A model generated the notes under the pieces. That model was not told where the DNA came from, ran no database searches, and was given only the letters and a program-made list of their open reading frames with translations. From contig JALHQH010000049.1 in the NCBI GenBank assembly GCA_022842065.1, forward strand, positions 26,692 through 90,691: a stretch of DNA of 64,000 nucleotides. Direction: 5' to 3'. Within the stretch, counting starts at the first letter, position 1. Each line of letters begins with the position of its first letter. Made by a program: the position numbers and the translations under genes. Positions 1 to 13,827 of this stretch are shown piece by piece. Source of the DNA: Caldilineaceae bacterium (GTDB lineage: Bacteria; Chloroflexota; Anaerolineae; Caldilineales; Caldilineaceae).

Positions 1-507
1 CAGATGCTAACGGGCAAACGAATGACCGCTGAAAATCCCAGTGGCAATAATTTGGGGATCGGCTATAGTGGCAACAGCACAAACGCCGCTGGCGAGTCGG
101 CTTGGGTAGTCGAAGCATTTGATCTTTCCCCCTATGCCGGCGAAACGATCTGGCTGCGTTTTGAATATGTCACCGACGATGCCGCCAATGGCAGCGGCTG
201 GTTAGTTGATGATCTACAGATTGAGGCCATTGGCTACACGACCGATTTTGAAAGCGATCTAGCCGGGTGGGAGAGCGAAGGCTGGCTGCTCACCGATAAT
301 CTGCTCACCCAGCGCTGGCTGTTACAGCGTATGGTGTTAGATGATGAGCAGTTGGTCAGTGTCGAACCGCTTCCGGTTGATGAGCAGGGCATGGCAACCT
401 TTACCACGACTGCCCTGGCTGCGAATGAGAAAGCGATTCTAGTCGTCAGTGCCCTGGCCCCGGTCACCACCGAAGCAGCGAATTATGAGATTGCAGTTAC
501 ACCTTAA
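1..507 (+). CDS. C-terminal part of a secreted immune-inhibitor-A-like (peptidase M6 type) protein, truncated by the window edge
   Basis: The frame is open from the first base, so only the C-terminal ~168 residues are visible. They contain a beta-sandwich motif of the type seen in C-terminal regions of InhA/M6 metalloproteases and related secreted proteins: a W-V-V-E-A-F-D-L-S stretch, then Y-A-G-E-T-I-W-L-R-F-E-Y and G-S-G-W-L-V-D-D. The catalytic region would lie upstream and is not seen. A short hairpin follows the stop at 547-566. The family call rests on this beta-sandwich pattern only; any large extracellular protein with such a module would fit. No signal peptide can be judged. Confidence 0.6.
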   Translation, partial: QMLTGKRMTAENPSGNNLGIGYSGNSTNAAGESAWVVEAFDLSPYAGETIWLRFEYVTDDAANGSGWLVDDLQIEAIGYTTDFESDLAGWESEGWLLTDNLLTQRWLLQRMVLDDEQLVSVEPLPVDEQGMATFTTTALAANEKAILVVSALAPVTTEAANYEIAVTP

Positions 508-546
508 ATAAAACCCAGAAAGTCTTTGGAAATCGTTACCGCTCTG

Positions 547-566
547 AGGGGATTGCCAAATCCCCT
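547..566 (+). terminator. Likely terminator hairpin after the secreted-protein gene
   Basis: Arms AGGGGATT and AATCCCCT pair perfectly around a 4-nt loop and are followed by an A/T-rich stretch (AATTATTTT). The T-run is imperfect. Confidence 0.5.
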
Positions 567-684
567 AATTATTTTCCAAAAACTTTGTAGGTTTTACTTA
601 ACACGTGAGCTATCAATAGGATAAGCTAATCATCATCGGTCGTCCCTTAGCGGTCGCCCAGTGTCGTTGTCGAAAGAGCAGCCA

Positions 685-2634
685 ATGAACAACTTGAGCC
701 CGAATCTGGTCCGTGAGAGTGCCCGCACCTTTACCCGCCTACGCCCCTGGCTGGAACATGAATTTGCCGCGCATTTGGCCACTGCCCCCTGGCAGCAATT
801 CATGCAGCGGCTGGAAACGCACTTCCCGACCCTTTTTGCCAAGCTCTTGAGCCTCTATGGCAATCGCTATGATTTCTTCTATCATCTGACCCAAATCGTC
901 GCCCTTGCTGCCCGCAGTTGGCTCGAACGACCAGCGGATCTCCAGACACTTGATGTCCAACGCGAAGCCAACCCCACCTGGTATCAGTCGCAGCAGATGT
1001 TGGGCGGGATCTGTTATGTGGATCTCTTTTCCGGTGATCTGCAAGGCCTGCGCACCAAGATTCCCTATTTTCAAGAGTTGGGGCTCACCTATCTACACCT
1101 GATGCCGCTTTTCCAGGCCCCAGAAGGCAACAGTGACGGCGGTTACGCAGTCAGTGATTACCGCCAAGTCAACCCGACCCTAGGGCAAATGGCCGATCTG
1201 CGAGAACTGGCCACCGAGCTACGCCATGCGGGGATCAGCCTGGTCCTCGACTTTGTCTTCAACCACACCTCAGACGAACATCGCTGGGCGAAAGCCGCAT
1301 TGGCCGGTGATCCCGACTATGCTGACTATTACTTCCTCTTCCCCGACCGCACCCTGCCCGACGCCTACGACCGCACCCTGCGCGAGATCTTTCCCGACCA
1401 ACACCCCGGCAGCTTCACCTATCGCCCCGAGGTAGACAAATGGGTCTGGACCACCTTTAATGCCTTTCAGTGGGATCTCAATTACGCCAATCCGGTCGTC
1501 TTCTATGAGATGGCCGGCGAGATGCTCTTCCTTGCTAACCTGGGCTGTGAAGTCTTACGCCTGGATGCGCTCGCCTTTATCTGGAAGCAGATGGGCACCA
1601 CCTGCGAAAGTCTGCCGGAGGCACACGAATTAGTCCAAGCCTTCAATGCCCTCTTGCGCATTGCTGCGCCGACCCTGCTCTTTAAGTCCGAAGCAATTGT
1701 CCACCCCGATGAGGTCGCCCGCTATATCAGCCCCGCCGAGTGTCAACTTTCCTATAACCCCCTGCTGATGGCGCTGCTCTGGAATTCGCTGGCAACGCGC
1801 GAGGTGCGCTTGTTGCGCCACGCAATCAGCTACCGCTTCCCAATTACGGAGGGCTGTGCGTGGGTCAACTACATCCGCTGCCACGATGACATCGGCTGGA
1901 CCTTTGATGATGCGGATGCCGCGGCTTTGGGCATCAACGGCTATGACCATCGTCGCTTCCTCAATGCCTTTTACACGGGGCGCTTTGCGGGCAGTTTTGC
2001 GCGTGGCCTGCCCTTTCAGGAAAACCCGAAAACCGGTGATGCCCGTATCTCCGGTTCGCTCGCCTCGTTGGCCGGTTTGGAACAGGCCCTTCAACTCGAC
2101 GACCAAGCCGAGATCGAGTTGGCAATCCGCCGCATTCTCCTGCTTCACGCTGTGATCCTCAGCATTGGCGGTGTTCCGCTCATTTACTTGGGGGATGAAG
2201 TCGGCTGGCTCAATGATTACAGCTATCGCACCGAGCCGCAGAAACTCGATGACAGCCGCTGGGTCCACCGCCCACTGATCGACTGGACAAAAGTTGCGCA
2301 GCGCACCGACGGTGATACAGTCGAAGGGGAGATCTATGGACGTTTGCAACATCTGATCCGCCAGCGCAAAAGCTGTGCAGCCTTCGCCGGCAACCGCATG
2401 GAAGTGATCAACGTTGGGTCCGACCAGGTCTTTGGTTATGTGCGGATGCAGGGGGAGACGCGTGTAGTCGTGCTAATCAACTTCACCGAGCGTGCTCAAC
2501 CCATCCCGGCCAACGAAGTGCGGCTTTACGGATTGGGTTATCAATTTACGGAGCTGATCAGCGGTCAACGGCTCACGCTCGGCACGGAAGCGATTCAGTT
2601 GGAACCCTATCAGGTGCTATGGCTACAACAGTAA
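685..2634 (+). CDS. Amylosucrase-like GH13 alpha-glucosidase/glucansucrase
   Basis: GH13 TIM-barrel enzyme of the amylosucrase type, expected to act on sucrose or alpha-glucosides in the cytoplasm (no signal peptide). Family features: an all-helical N-terminal domain, [29 protein letters not shown] (characteristic of amylosucrase and related sucrose hydrolases), nucleophile Asp in V-L-R-L-D-A, acid/base Glu in F-K-S-E-A, and H-D-D-I-G-W with the transition-state Asp. The length of ~650 aa is usual. An in-frame GTG at 661 would add eight residues; ATG 685 is preferred because a weak purine stretch (AAAGAG) precedes it. No transporter or regulator is adjacent. Amylosucrase, sucrose hydrolase and trehalose-forming relatives cannot be separated by eye. 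Confidence 0.85.
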   Translation: MNNLSPNLVRESARTFTRLRPWLEHEFAAHLATAPWQQFMQRLETHFPTLFAKLLSLYGNRYDFFYHLTQIVALAARSWLERPADLQTLDVQREANPTWYQSQQMLGGICYVDLFSGDLQGLRTKIPYFQELGLTYLHLMPLFQAPEGNSDGGYAVSDYRQVNPTLGQMADLRELATELRHAGISLVLDFVFNHTSDEHRWAKAALAGDPDYADYYFLFPDRTLPDAYDRTLREIFPDQHPGSFTYRPEVDKWVWTTFNAFQWDLNYANPVVFYEMAGEMLFLANLGCEVLRLDALAFIWKQMGTTCESLPEAHELVQAFNALLRIAAPTLLFKSEAIVHPDEVARYISPAECQLSYNPLLMALLWNSLATREVRLLRHAISYRFPITEGCAWVNYIRCHDDIGWTFDDADAAALGINGYDHRRFLNAFYTGRFAGSFARGLPFQENPKTGDARISGSLASLAGLEQALQLDDQAEIELAIRRILLLHAVILSIGGVPLIYLGDEVGWLNDYSYRTEPQKLDDSRWVHRPLIDWTKVAQRTDGDTVEGEIYGRLQHLIRQRKSCAAFAGNRMEVINVGSDQVFGYVRMQGETRVVVLINFTERAQPIPANEVRLYGLGYQFTELISGQRLTLGTEAIQLEPYQVLWLQQ

Positions 2635-2836
2635 CTTGCGCCTTGAGCAGAGGCAAACCTTGTACAGCGTAGAGCATCTGTCAAAGCTTTATCAGGGAAC
2701 CTGGACAAAAGTTTATTTTTTTACAGAGAATGGGCGAAGTTGCGATAAAGCTGTAGCGAAGCCGGCACAAACATTCTTGATGGTTGTTTAGGTAGGCAAG
2801 TTTGTGTGACATATGTTGATCAACAAAACTTGCATC

Positions 2837-2865
2837 TTGACAAGGTTACAATTCTCCGCTATACT
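2837..2865 (+). promoter_or_regulatory. Consensus sigma-70 promoter
   Basis: TTGACA (2837-2842), 17-bp spacer, TATACT (2860-2865). Predicted start is near 2872, which gives the cold-shock gene a leader of about 335 nt. Confidence 0.8.
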
Positions 2866-2871
2866 GTAAGC

Positions 2872-2946
2872 AGTACAAGATGTTGTAGTTCTGAACAAGT
2901 TGCCAGGGAGCGTTGTCCAGATTTACAGTTTGGGCGGCGCTTTTTT
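2872..2946 (+). ncRNA. Candidate 75-nt small RNA or attenuated csp leader
   Basis: The RNA would begin at the promoter at 2837-2865 and end at a GC-rich hairpin (GCGTTGTCC at 2910-2918 with GGGCGGCGC at 2932-2940) followed at once by six T. It is either a stand-alone small RNA or a terminated form of the cold-shock mRNA leader. No known RNA family was recognised. Confidence 0.5.
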
Positions 2947-3206
2947 GTGTTTATTGTTGGAAATTGCGACGTTTTGTCATACCACTTGCGGTAGTAAAAG
3001 CCATAAATGCACGTTATCGATAAAAGTAGCCGACTGTGTGATGTTTTGAAAACAGTAATAGGCAGTTCTCTGTCGCAGAGAGCAACCACTGTTTTCAGAC
3101 CAAGCACATTTTTTGGCGTGAGAATTGATTACTCATTCGTGGATTTTGCCGAGCCAAAGGGTATAAGTTTGATCAGTAGTAGGTGAAACAAAAGGAGTTT
3201 CCAACA
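2947..3206 (+). promoter_or_regulatory. Structured 5' leader of the cold-shock gene
   Basis: No ORF is convincing here. A stem with outer arms TGAAAACAGT and ACTGTTTTCA and an inner CTCTG/CAGAG hairpin lies around 3044-3099. Long structured leaders are known for cspA-type genes, where cold alters folding and translation; that this one works so is inference. Confidence 0.5.
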
Positions 3207-3419
3207 ATGAGTGAGCAACGTGTAGTCGGAACCGTCAAATGGTTCAATGATCAAAAAGGCTTTGGCTTCCTTGCACAAGAAGGTGGCAAAGATGTCTTCG
3301 TCCATCATTCCGCAATTGTCGCTGAAGGCTATCGTAGCCTGGCCGAAGGGGAACGCGTCGAGTTCTCCATTCAGCAGGGACCAAAGGGTCCAGCCGCTGC
3401 GAACGTCCGCAAGATCTAA
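3207..3419 (+). CDS. csp: Cold-shock protein (CspA family)
   Basis: A 70-residue single cold-shock domain, the standard length. It contains both RNA-binding motifs: the RNP1-like K-G-F-G-F-L and the RNP2-like V-F-V-H-H. It binds single-stranded nucleic acid and acts as an RNA chaperone. ATG 3207 is chosen because AAAGGAG lies at 3191-3197; an upstream in-frame ATG at 3183 would place eight residues before the conserved start. It is monocistronic, with a long structured leader (2872-3206) and a strong terminator directly after it. Confidence 0.95.
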   Translation: MSEQRVVGTVKWFNDQKGFGFLAQEGGKDVFVHHSAIVAEGYRSLAEGERVEFSIQQGPKGPAAANVRKI

Positions 3420-3434
3420 TTCCCAGATCGCTAA

Positions 3435-3469
3435 CAAAAAGGGACTGGCTTATGCCGGTCCCTTTTTTT
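3435..3469 (+). terminator. csp intrinsic terminator
   Basis: GGGACTGGC/GCCGGTCCC stem with a TTAT loop, an A5 run before it and T7 after it. Confidence 0.9.
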
Positions 3470-3821
3470 ATTGGGGTTTATCATCTATTTATGCAATAGT
3501 TGCTCGTAGCGGCACGATATATCGTGCCGCTACGAGCAGCTATTGCATAAATCCTGATAGCGCTTTGTCAAGGGGCTGTAGAAGCTCTGTCAGTCAGGCT
3601 GGACAAATCCTTGCGTTTTTCAGCATACGTTGGCAAAGGTGATTTATTCCTCAAGCAAACCTTCTTCAAAGCGTGCTAAATAGAGAAAAACTAAAAAAGG
3701 GTGAACAAAAAGCGGGTTGACTTGTATGTCAACCCGCTTTTTGTTCACCCTTTTTTTTGGGAGACGTGTACTGCGCATCCTCAGATGCGCAGTACACGTC
3801 TCCCGATGGATAGTTAAAGAG
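3470..3821. repeat. Gene-free gap with three long palindromes between csp and nrdJ
   Basis: Three separate hairpins: 3487-3552 (66 bp, one mismatch per arm), 3693-3756 (64 bp, perfect, A6/T8 flanks, so it can terminate both ways and serve nrdJ) and 3759-3804 (46 bp, perfect). 3553-3692 shows nothing else. Confidence 0.8.
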
Positions 3822-6743
<2,922 letters not shown>

Positions 6744-6992
6744 GGTGTCCTCTCCTTTAGCGCTGTCACCAAAGCTGTTTTCGGGCTTTTATCATAAGTT
6801 GACAAACCCCAAAAACCCAGGTAATATTACTTACAGCCTACTGCTAAAGGAAAGTACACCTTTAGTAATAAAGAAATGCAGGGCTAGATGGACCAGATCT
6901 AGCCCTGCAACACTGCATGTGGCATTAAGTTTAGTTTCGACGCTTAAGTCTTAATGCCTCGGGCGAATAGGTTCATGAGCATGCTCATGAAC
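6744..6992. repeat. nrdJ upstream region with two palindromes
   Basis: A 31-bp hairpin around 6876-6906 (GCAGGGCTAGA/TCTAGCCCTGC) and a perfect 32-bp palindrome at 6966-6997 that overlaps the stop codon of the upstream small gene. A CTAAAGG/CCTTTAG inverted repeat lies near 6842-6864. No convincing NrdR box or cobalamin riboswitch was recognised. Confidence 0.6.
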
Positions 6993-7181
6993 CTATTTTT
7001 TATGCTTCGTTGGATCAACGAGCACATATCCCTGTCCTGGTTTTGACGTAGGTGGTAGCGGTTTACCCTGCACAGATGTCACTTCTGCACCAAGCATTCC
7101 ACCACGTGGTCCTACCACAGCATATTGTCCTGATGTTGGTGTTGTCACACCAGGCTTCAAAACTACCTTCAGCTTTGACAT
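6993..7181 (-). CDS. Small YjzC-like protein
   Basis: A 62-residue basic protein with K-P-G-V-T-T-P-T-S-G-Q-Y near the N-terminus, V-V-G-P-R-G-G, then P-L-P-P-T-S-K-P-G-Q-G-Y and a lysine-rich end. This pattern matches small YjzC-family proteins, whose function is not established. ATG 7181 is chosen because a perfect AAAGGAGGT lies just upstream; a longer frame to 7310 reads through a hairpin and is unlikely. The TAG stop lies in the palindrome at 6966-6997. It sits between nrdR and nrdJ on the same strand, but its own hairpins suggest a separate transcript. Confidence 0.75.
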   Translation of the reverse strand: MSKLKVVLKPGVTTPTSGQYAVVGPRGGMLGAEVTSVQGKPLPPTSKPGQGYVLVDPTKHKK

Positions 7182-7404
7182 GTTTTTTACCTCCTTTCTA
7201 CAAATTAGATGGCACCATCGCCACCCATTATTGCCTACAATTAAAGAAAGCTTTATTTCCGCTTGAATTGTAGGCAATAATCGACTGCGATGGAAGCATA
7301 GCGCCTTCACCTACTGAATAAATTTCAATTAAAGACTGTGCCAATAACGTAGACGGGTGTGTCTGAAAAAAGACGCGCTGGGTAGGGATCGGAGAGGTTT
7401 TTGG
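7182..7404. repeat. Spacer with an inverted repeat upstream of the YjzC-like gene
   Basis: CATTATTGCCTACAATT and AATTGTAGGCAATAATC arms flank a short spacer around 7224-7283. Nothing else is supported. Confidence 0.5.
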
Positions 7405-7851
7405 TTAACTTCGCCCCATCAGTCGATCAATCTCAATCTGCAACTCATTCAAATCGTTCATATCCAAATAAACGCTGGCAAAACGGATATAAGCGACCTG
7501 GTCAAGGGGGGCCAGATGATCCAATACCATGTTGCCGATCACACTGCTGTGTACTTCGTTTTTGCCGATGGTATGGAGCGATTCGACAATCTGATCAACA
7601 ATGTGCTCCAAGGTGTCGCTACTAATGGGCCGCTTGGTCGCAGCCGTCTGAATGCCCGAAAGCAATTTCTGCCGATCAAAGGGCTCGCGCCGATTATCAC
7701 TTTTGATCACCAGCAGATTCGCGGCAACATGTTCATAGGTCGTAAAGCGTTGACCACATTCTTCGCACTGTCGCCGCCGCCGGATTGCATCGCCGGTATC
7801 ACGCGTGTCAACGACCTTGTGTTGATCATGGTTACAATGTGGACATCGCAT
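7405..7851 (-). CDS. nrdR: Transcriptional repressor NrdR
   Basis: A 148-residue repressor of ribonucleotide reductase genes. The N-terminal zinc ribbon is complete: C-P-H-C at residues 3-6 and C-E-E-C near residues 29-32, followed by G-Q-R-F-T-T-Y-E. An ATP-cone domain follows (R-E-P-F-D-R-Q-K-L, then an acidic helical end) and senses dATP/ATP. Length and start are as usual. nrdJ lies about 660 bp downstream on the same strand and is the obvious target, although no clear operator was seen. Confidence 0.95.
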   Translation of the reverse strand: MRCPHCNHDQHKVVDTRDTGDAIRRRRQCEECGQRFTTYEHVAANLLVIKSDNRREPFDRQKLLSGIQTAATKRPISSDTLEHIVDQIVESLHTIGKNEVHSSVIGNMVLDHLAPLDQVAYIRFASVYLDMNDLNELQIEIDRLMGRS

Positions 7852-8453
7852 GGCAGCCTGCTTGCAACTCGATGATGATTAGTTCAAATAATGTTATCTG
7901 GTTAGAGGTTGGCCATCGCACTCGTTACGGTCTGCCCAACGCCTAGTAGCGATTGTAGTAGTTATTTACTATACAACGGACTACATAATTTACTGTACAT
8001 CCAATTACAACTGCCCGTAGCATTTACAATTTACGGCTACGCTGCGGCCACCGTATGGCACTATATGTTGTATAAAATAACCAGAAGCATACTACATATT
8101 GATTCTTGTCTGAAGTATAGCATACTTCAAGCAGGGCTGCAAGTACGAAACGTGTGTTCTACCACTCTAAATATTCTAACAAAGTTAGCAATTACCAGAA
8201 AGCGTAAAATTTTAAGTTAATTTATCTGTAAGCAAGTGTAGCTGATCGAATATTGACAGTAACCGCACGCGCTGCCACAAAAAAGCTCCTAGAATCGCTA
8301 GTGATTCTAGGAGCTTTTTTGTTATACTCAGTAAACCGCAACGTGTAGTTCGCATCCCCTGCTGCAAACGGGTGTCTGCATCAGGGGATGCAGACTACAC
8401 TGCGGTCTACTGATACTGCACTTCTCATGTAGTGCAAAGGCTAGAGCACAGAT
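7852..8453. other. AT-rich gene-free region with a bidirectional terminator and a large palindrome
   Basis: 7950-8260 is clearly more AT-rich than its surroundings and has no credible ORF. 8279-8320 is a perfect hairpin flanked by A6 and T6, fitting termination of ftsZ transcripts from the right. 8334-8411 is an imperfect 78-bp palindrome (GTAAACCGCA ... TGCGGTCTAC). Confidence 0.7.
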
Positions 8454-9596
<1,143 letters not shown>

Positions 9597-9981
9597 GTGT
9601 GATCTCCTCTGACTAAATTAGAACTTTCTGCGTACTGCAAGATCTCTGTTACTTGGGTTGGGGTTGGGTGATATTACAAATTACGACAATGTTGTCTGCG
9701 AATAATGATAGCAAGCATTTGGGCTACTCGTTTTACCAACCGTGGTGATGCTCACCGTGGGCAAAACGAGTAGCCTGAACAGATCCGAATGCGCTAGGCA
9801 GTAGCGTGAAGGCAGTGAGCATAGGGTTATTTGCTCGTGCGCTATCCCGACTGCTTGATTCCTGAGTATTAGTATTGATTCCGATTTAGCTTTGTAACTT
9901 GACCGGATGACCATACGTTTATTCATCTTGTCATCTTGTCATCCGGTCACCTTTGAGAAAGTTAAATCGGAATAATGTCTA
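9597..9981. repeat. ftsA-ftsZ gap with two hairpins
   Basis: Inverted repeat GGCTACTCGTTTT ... AAAACGAGTAGCC around 9721-9775, and GACCGGATGAC ... GTCATCCGGTC around 9900-9951. An ORF track across it (9681-9926 minus) is a read-through of these repeats. The gap may hold an ftsZ-specific promoter, but none was clear. Confidence 0.55.
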
Positions 9982-11238
9982 TTAATCCGGCAATAAATTT
10001 TTCAGCCAGCGTACAGTTGTATCGAGCCATTCGCGCTGCCCGCTGGTTTCTAGATCATAGCGGCGTCGCCACAGCCGTTCTTCGCCTTGCAACCCCCACA
10101 GCAAGAGGCCGATGCTAGTGGCATAGCTGGGTGATAACATTTTGCGGCTGAGACCAGTAATGGGCAGATGGGCGGCGGGCGCACCAATGCGCACAGGCAT
10201 CTGGAAGATCTCGCGGCCCAGGTCAGCCAGCCCTGGGAGTTGGCTGGCCCCCCCGGTAAGAACAATCCCGGCCGGCAATTTGCTATAATAGCCGCTGCTT
10301 TCCAACTTGCTTTGAATGATTTCAAACATTTCAATGGCGCGCGATTCGAGCACTTCGCAAATAAAGCGGCGACTGAAGCTGCGTTCGGCTTTCTCACCGA
10401 AGACGGTTGCCCAAACATTTTCGTCGTCGGCCACCCGTTCGGGCAGGACATTGCCATAACGGATCTTTAGTTCCTCGGCGGTTTCATAGGGGGTATGCAG
10501 CCCCACGGCAATATCATTGGTAAGATGGTTGCCCCCTAAGTCTAGAATCTGCGTATGGCAGAGCCCATCTTCAATAAAGATCGCCACATCGGTGGTGCCG
10601 CCACCAATGTCGATGACAGCAACGCCCATTTGGCGCTCCTCGGCCCGCAGCACGGCACGGTCACTGGCCAGCGGTTCGAGCACCAATTCATCGACATCGA
10701 TCCCATGCGCCATCACACATTGCACCAGGTTGTTCACTGCCGTGCTGCTACCAGTCACAATATGGGCGTCAACTTCCAGGCGATAGGCATTCATCCCTAA
10801 TGGCTGCTGCACGTTGTTTTGGCCGTCAACCGTCCAGTGGCGCGCAATCGCGTGAATCACCTCTTGATTCTGGGGCAAGGCCACGGCCCGCGCCCCTTCC
10901 AGTGCGCGCTGCATATCACCATTGGTTACCCCACTGCGACGGTCAATGGGCGAGACGCCTTTGCTGTTCATGGTGTTGATATGGCTGCCGGCAATGCCCA
11001 CATAGGCGCTGATCACCTGCTGGCCCATCTCGCGCTCACACTTTTCAATGGCTTCGGCGATGGAGGCCGCCGCTTCATGAACGTTGACTACCACGCCACG
11101 GCGAATCCCCCGGCTGGGCGTTTGGCCTTCGCCAACCACGCGCAGGGCCAGGTTGCCCAGGCTGTCGTGGGTGACCTCGGCGGTCAATGCGCAGATTTTG
11201 GTGGTGCCGATATCAATGGCAGAGATAACTTCTTGCAC
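9982..11238 (-). CDS. ftsA: Cell division protein FtsA
   Basis: An actin-like protein of 418 aa that tethers FtsZ to the membrane. Phosphate-1 motif I-D-I-G-T-T-K-I near residues 8-15, phosphate-2 I-D-I-G-G-G-T-T near the middle, adenosine motif [10 protein letters not shown] near residue 335. The C-terminus [13 protein letters not shown] is an amphipathic helix fitting the usual membrane-targeting sequence. It lies directly between ftsQ and ftsZ, the classical order. Confidence 0.97.
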   Translation of the reverse strand: MQEVISAIDIGTTKICALTAEVTHDSLGNLALRVVGEGQTPSRGIRRGVVVNVHEAAASIAEAIEKCEREMGQQVISAYVGIAGSHINTMNSKGVSPIDRRSGVTNGDMQRALEGARAVALPQNQEVIHAIARHWTVDGQNNVQQPLGMNAYRLEVDAHIVTGSSTAVNNLVQCVMAHGIDVDELVLEPLASDRAVLRAEERQMGVAVIDIGGGTTDVAIFIEDGLCHTQILDLGGNHLTNDIAVGLHTPYETAEELKIRYGNVLPERVADDENVWATVFGEKAERSFSRRFICEVLESRAIEMFEIIQSKLESSGYYSKLPAGIVLTGGASQLPGLADLGREIFQMPVRIGAPAAHLPITGLSRKMLSPSYATSIGLLLWGLQGEERLWRRRYDLETSGQREWLDTTVRWLKNLLPD

Positions 11239-11362
11239 GGATGGCCTCTTACTGATTCCGAATCATTAATGACGAATCATCAATTATTAATTGCTGCTTG
11301 TTTTCCATTAATGATGGAGACGTTTATACCCTAGTAATAGCAACGGTAATGTTGACATTTAT

Positions 11363-12343
11363 TTATTTGACGAGCGTCTTCTCAAAGCGTATATCAATAA
11401 TACTTGCGGCACGTTCTTCCGCACGCAGCAGTTGTTGGATGGCTAGTAAATTGTTGTACTTCGTTTGCATGCGCTGGCCGTCTCCCCAGTAGACCCAGGT
11501 GCTGCTCCCCGGCAGATGAAAATTTAGCCCATACCCCTGGTTATAGGTAAGGTTCCCAATATCAGGCAGCAGTTGCAGCAGCGCTTGGGCACTATGCAAC
11601 ACTTCATGATTCATCTGTAAGGCGGCCGTTGCCGCAAAGCTGCGCGCATCACGCTGGGGGTCGATAATCCGCGGAAGTGCCGCATGACGCTCATCAATGG
11701 CCGGCAAGGCGGTGCCATCAGCCAGCAACCAGAAGTTACCCTGTTGGGTAATCCACTGCGCCACCGGCACTTCTTCGGTGACGGTAATCCGCAGCTGATT
11801 GGGCAGCCGAACCTGCACCTGCGCATCGGCCACTGTGGGCAAAGCAACCAGTTGCGCCCGAATGGCTGAAGGCGAAAGCCAGAAGGTATTCCAACCCTCG
11901 ACTTCGATCTCGGCATACAATTGATCAGCGTCCAGATAAGTCAGGTTTTGAAAGGTCACCATTTCCCGATAGACAAACCAACGGGCATCGGTATGGACCC
12001 AGCTAATAAACGCCACAGCCAGCGTCAGCAAGAGCAGGCTGATGACTTTGCTGGCATGCCACTTACGCAACCCGACCGGTATGCGCCAGGTAACCCCCTG
12101 CAGCTTGGGCAAATGCACATTCGCCAGCAGCGACTCGAAACGGCGCATCTGTTTGGCCGTTTGCCGGCGACGCCGGGCCTGTTGGTGTGCCCGCCGCTGT
12201 GTCGTCACCACCGACGGTGCCGTCGGTAACACGTAGGAAGTTGACGGGGTCCGCGGTTTAGATGCACGCGCCTTAGTCGCTTGGGCTTTGGTTGTTGGTT
12301 TTCTCGTCATTGCTCTTACTGGCGAGGCAGCCACATGCGCCAT
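11363..12343 (-). CDS. ftsQ: Cell division protein FtsQ/DivIB
   Basis: A single-pass membrane protein of 326 aa. The N-terminal ~95 residues are basic and Thr/Ala/Arg-rich (cytoplasmic), then a hydrophobic helix V-I-S-L-L-L-L-T-L-A-V-A-F-I, then a POTRA-like segment (F-Q-N-L-T-Y-L-D-A-D-Q-L) and the FtsQ domain (I-T-V-T-E-E-V-P-V-A-Q-W). In the division complex it works with FtsL/FtsB. The cytoplasmic tail is longer than in E. coli. Position between ddl and ftsA supports the call. Confidence 0.9.
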   Translation of the reverse strand: MAHVAASPVRAMTRKPTTKAQATKARASKPRTPSTSYVLPTAPSVVTTQRRAHQQARRRRQTAKQMRRFESLLANVHLPKLQGVTWRIPVGLRKWHASKVISLLLLTLAVAFISWVHTDARWFVYREMVTFQNLTYLDADQLYAEIEVEGWNTFWLSPSAIRAQLVALPTVADAQVQVRLPNQLRITVTEEVPVAQWITQQGNFWLLADGTALPAIDERHAALPRIIDPQRDARSFAATAALQMNHEVLHSAQALLQLLPDIGNLTYNQGYGLNFHLPGSSTWVYWGDGQRMQTKYNNLLAIQQLLRAEERAASIIDIRFEKTLVK

Positions 12344-12555
12344 GCCAACTCCTTGAATATCGTAAAATGAGTTAGTACGACAACGTTAAATTGGCCGTTG
12401 TTCCGCTCTGTGCCTAGCTGGTCCGTGACCAGCGGTATTGACCACAGCCGCTGGTCACGGACCAGCTAGGCACATAATTTAACGTTGTCGTATTAGTTAG
12501 TTAGTTGGTTTGTCAGATGCTCACAAACCAACCAACTAACCAACTAACCAACCAA
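12344..12555. repeat. Nested 117-bp palindrome followed by a GTTA/GTTG repeat array
   Basis: 12376-12492 has outer arms TACGACAACGTTAAAT / TTTAACGTTGTCGTA and inner arms TGTGCCTAGCTGGTCCGTGA / its complement. 12493-12560 is a simple repeat of GTTA/GTTG units with an inverted complementary part (CCAACTAACC...). The array runs into ddl and supplies its TAG stop. Confidence 0.8.
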
Positions 12556-13752
12556 CTAATCAACCACCCGCGTCGTACAATTCTCTTGCTGTTCGGCATA
12601 CCGTTCTAGGGCCAGCGTCAAGAGACGGTCGACTAGTTCGGGATAAGGAATGCCACTGGCTTCCCACAGTTTGGGATACATGCTACTACGGGTAAAACCA
12701 GGCATTGTATTGATCTCATTCAGATAGAGCGTCTTGGTCACATTGTCGAGCAAAAAGTCGACGCGGGCTAGACCAGAACAGTCTGTCACCCGAAAGGCCG
12801 CTAAAGCCATCGCTTGCACTTGGGCCAACAACGCATCATCAATGGCAGCAGGAATCAACAACTGACTGCTATCATCGAGATACTTTGCTTCATAGTCATA
12901 AAACTCATGACCAGGAATGACCTCGCCGGCAATGCTGGCCAACGGTTCATCATTGCCCAGTACACTCACTTCAATTTCGCGCGCATTGGGGACAGCAGCT
13001 TCAATCACCACCTTGCGATCATAGCGACAAGCAATTTCGATGGCATCACTCAGTTCGGCGCGGTTGCGTGCTTTGCTCACCCCTACGCTGCTGCCCAGAT
13101 TGGCCGGCTTGACAAAGAGGGGGTAGGCGAGATCCGCCTCCACCGCGGTGATGATTGCCGCGTGCTTTGTCCGCCACGCTTTGCGGGCCACCACCTGGTA
13201 TTGCACCTGGTGCAGGCCCGCTTGGGCGAAAAGTTGCTTGGCGACGGCCTTATCCATCGCCACAGCACTGGCTAAAACGCCACAGCCCACATACGGTAGA
13301 TTCGCCATCTCCAGCATACCCTGGATCGTGCCATCTTCCCCATAAGTGCCATGTAACACCGGGAAGATAACCTCGATCTGGGGCAGCGGGGCATCGGCGT
13401 GGGCCTGTGGCAACAGCGACCAGGAGTTATACGCGCTTGCAGCATCCTGCTCGATCGCCTGAAGTTCAGGCTGTTCAAGCAGGGCTGCGTACGCCCCGTT
13501 GCGCTGTTGCCGGTCGGCCACCGTGGGAGTGTGGTCAGGTAATTGGATTGGTAAAGGGGCTTCGCCACGTAACTGGCCCAGTGGATTCCCCGTGGTCAGC
13601 CAACGTCCTTGCGGCGTAATCCCCAGCGGGACGACCGTGTGGCCCGCTTTTTCTAGAGCATCCATGACATTGCGCGCACTGGCCAGCGACACTTCATGCT
13701 CACCACTACGCCCGCCAAAGACTACCCCGACCCGCAAAGAACGTCGCCCCAT
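12556..13752 (-). CDS. ddl: D-alanine--D-alanine ligase
   Basis: Joins two D-Ala for the peptidoglycan stem peptide, using ATP. N-terminal [10 protein letters not shown], then ATP-grasp elements [27 protein letters not shown], and C-terminal R-V-D-F-L-L-D with [10 protein letters not shown]. The serine-containing N-terminal and catalytic-loop motifs indicate Ddl rather than a carbamoyl-phosphate-type ligase; D-Lac specificity is not suggested. 398 aa. The stop TAG lies in the repeat array at 12493-12560. Confidence 0.96.
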   Translation of the reverse strand: MGRRSLRVGVVFGGRSGEHEVSLASARNVMDALEKAGHTVVPLGITPQGRWLTTGNPLGQLRGEAPLPIQLPDHTPTVADRQQRNGAYAALLEQPELQAIEQDAASAYNSWSLLPQAHADAPLPQIEVIFPVLHGTYGEDGTIQGMLEMANLPYVGCGVLASAVAMDKAVAKQLFAQAGLHQVQYQVVARKAWRTKHAAIITAVEADLAYPLFVKPANLGSSVGVSKARNRAELSDAIEIACRYDRKVVIEAAVPNAREIEVSVLGNDEPLASIAGEVIPGHEFYDYEAKYLDDSSQLLIPAAIDDALLAQVQAMALAAFRVTDCSGLARVDFLLDNVTKTLYLNEINTMPGFTRSSMYPKLWEASGIPYPELVDRLLTLALERYAEQQENCTTRVVD

Positions 13753-13827
13753 TTCAAAACTCCCTCAGTCCTCAAATTCCATTAACTATTGTCAATTGAT
13801 GATTGTCAATTAATAATGGTTAATGAT

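Noticed and set aside
6744..6992. NrdR box or cobalamin riboswitch upstream of nrdJ
   Set aside because: No pair of NrdR-like palindromes and no B12-box-like sequence could be found by eye.
7909..8220. 103-residue ORF upstream of nrdR
   Set aside because: Low-complexity AT-rich translation with no start signal or motif.
9681..9926. 81-residue ORF between ftsA and ftsZ
   Set aside because: Crosses two inverted repeats, lacks a ribosome-binding site and any recognisable domain.
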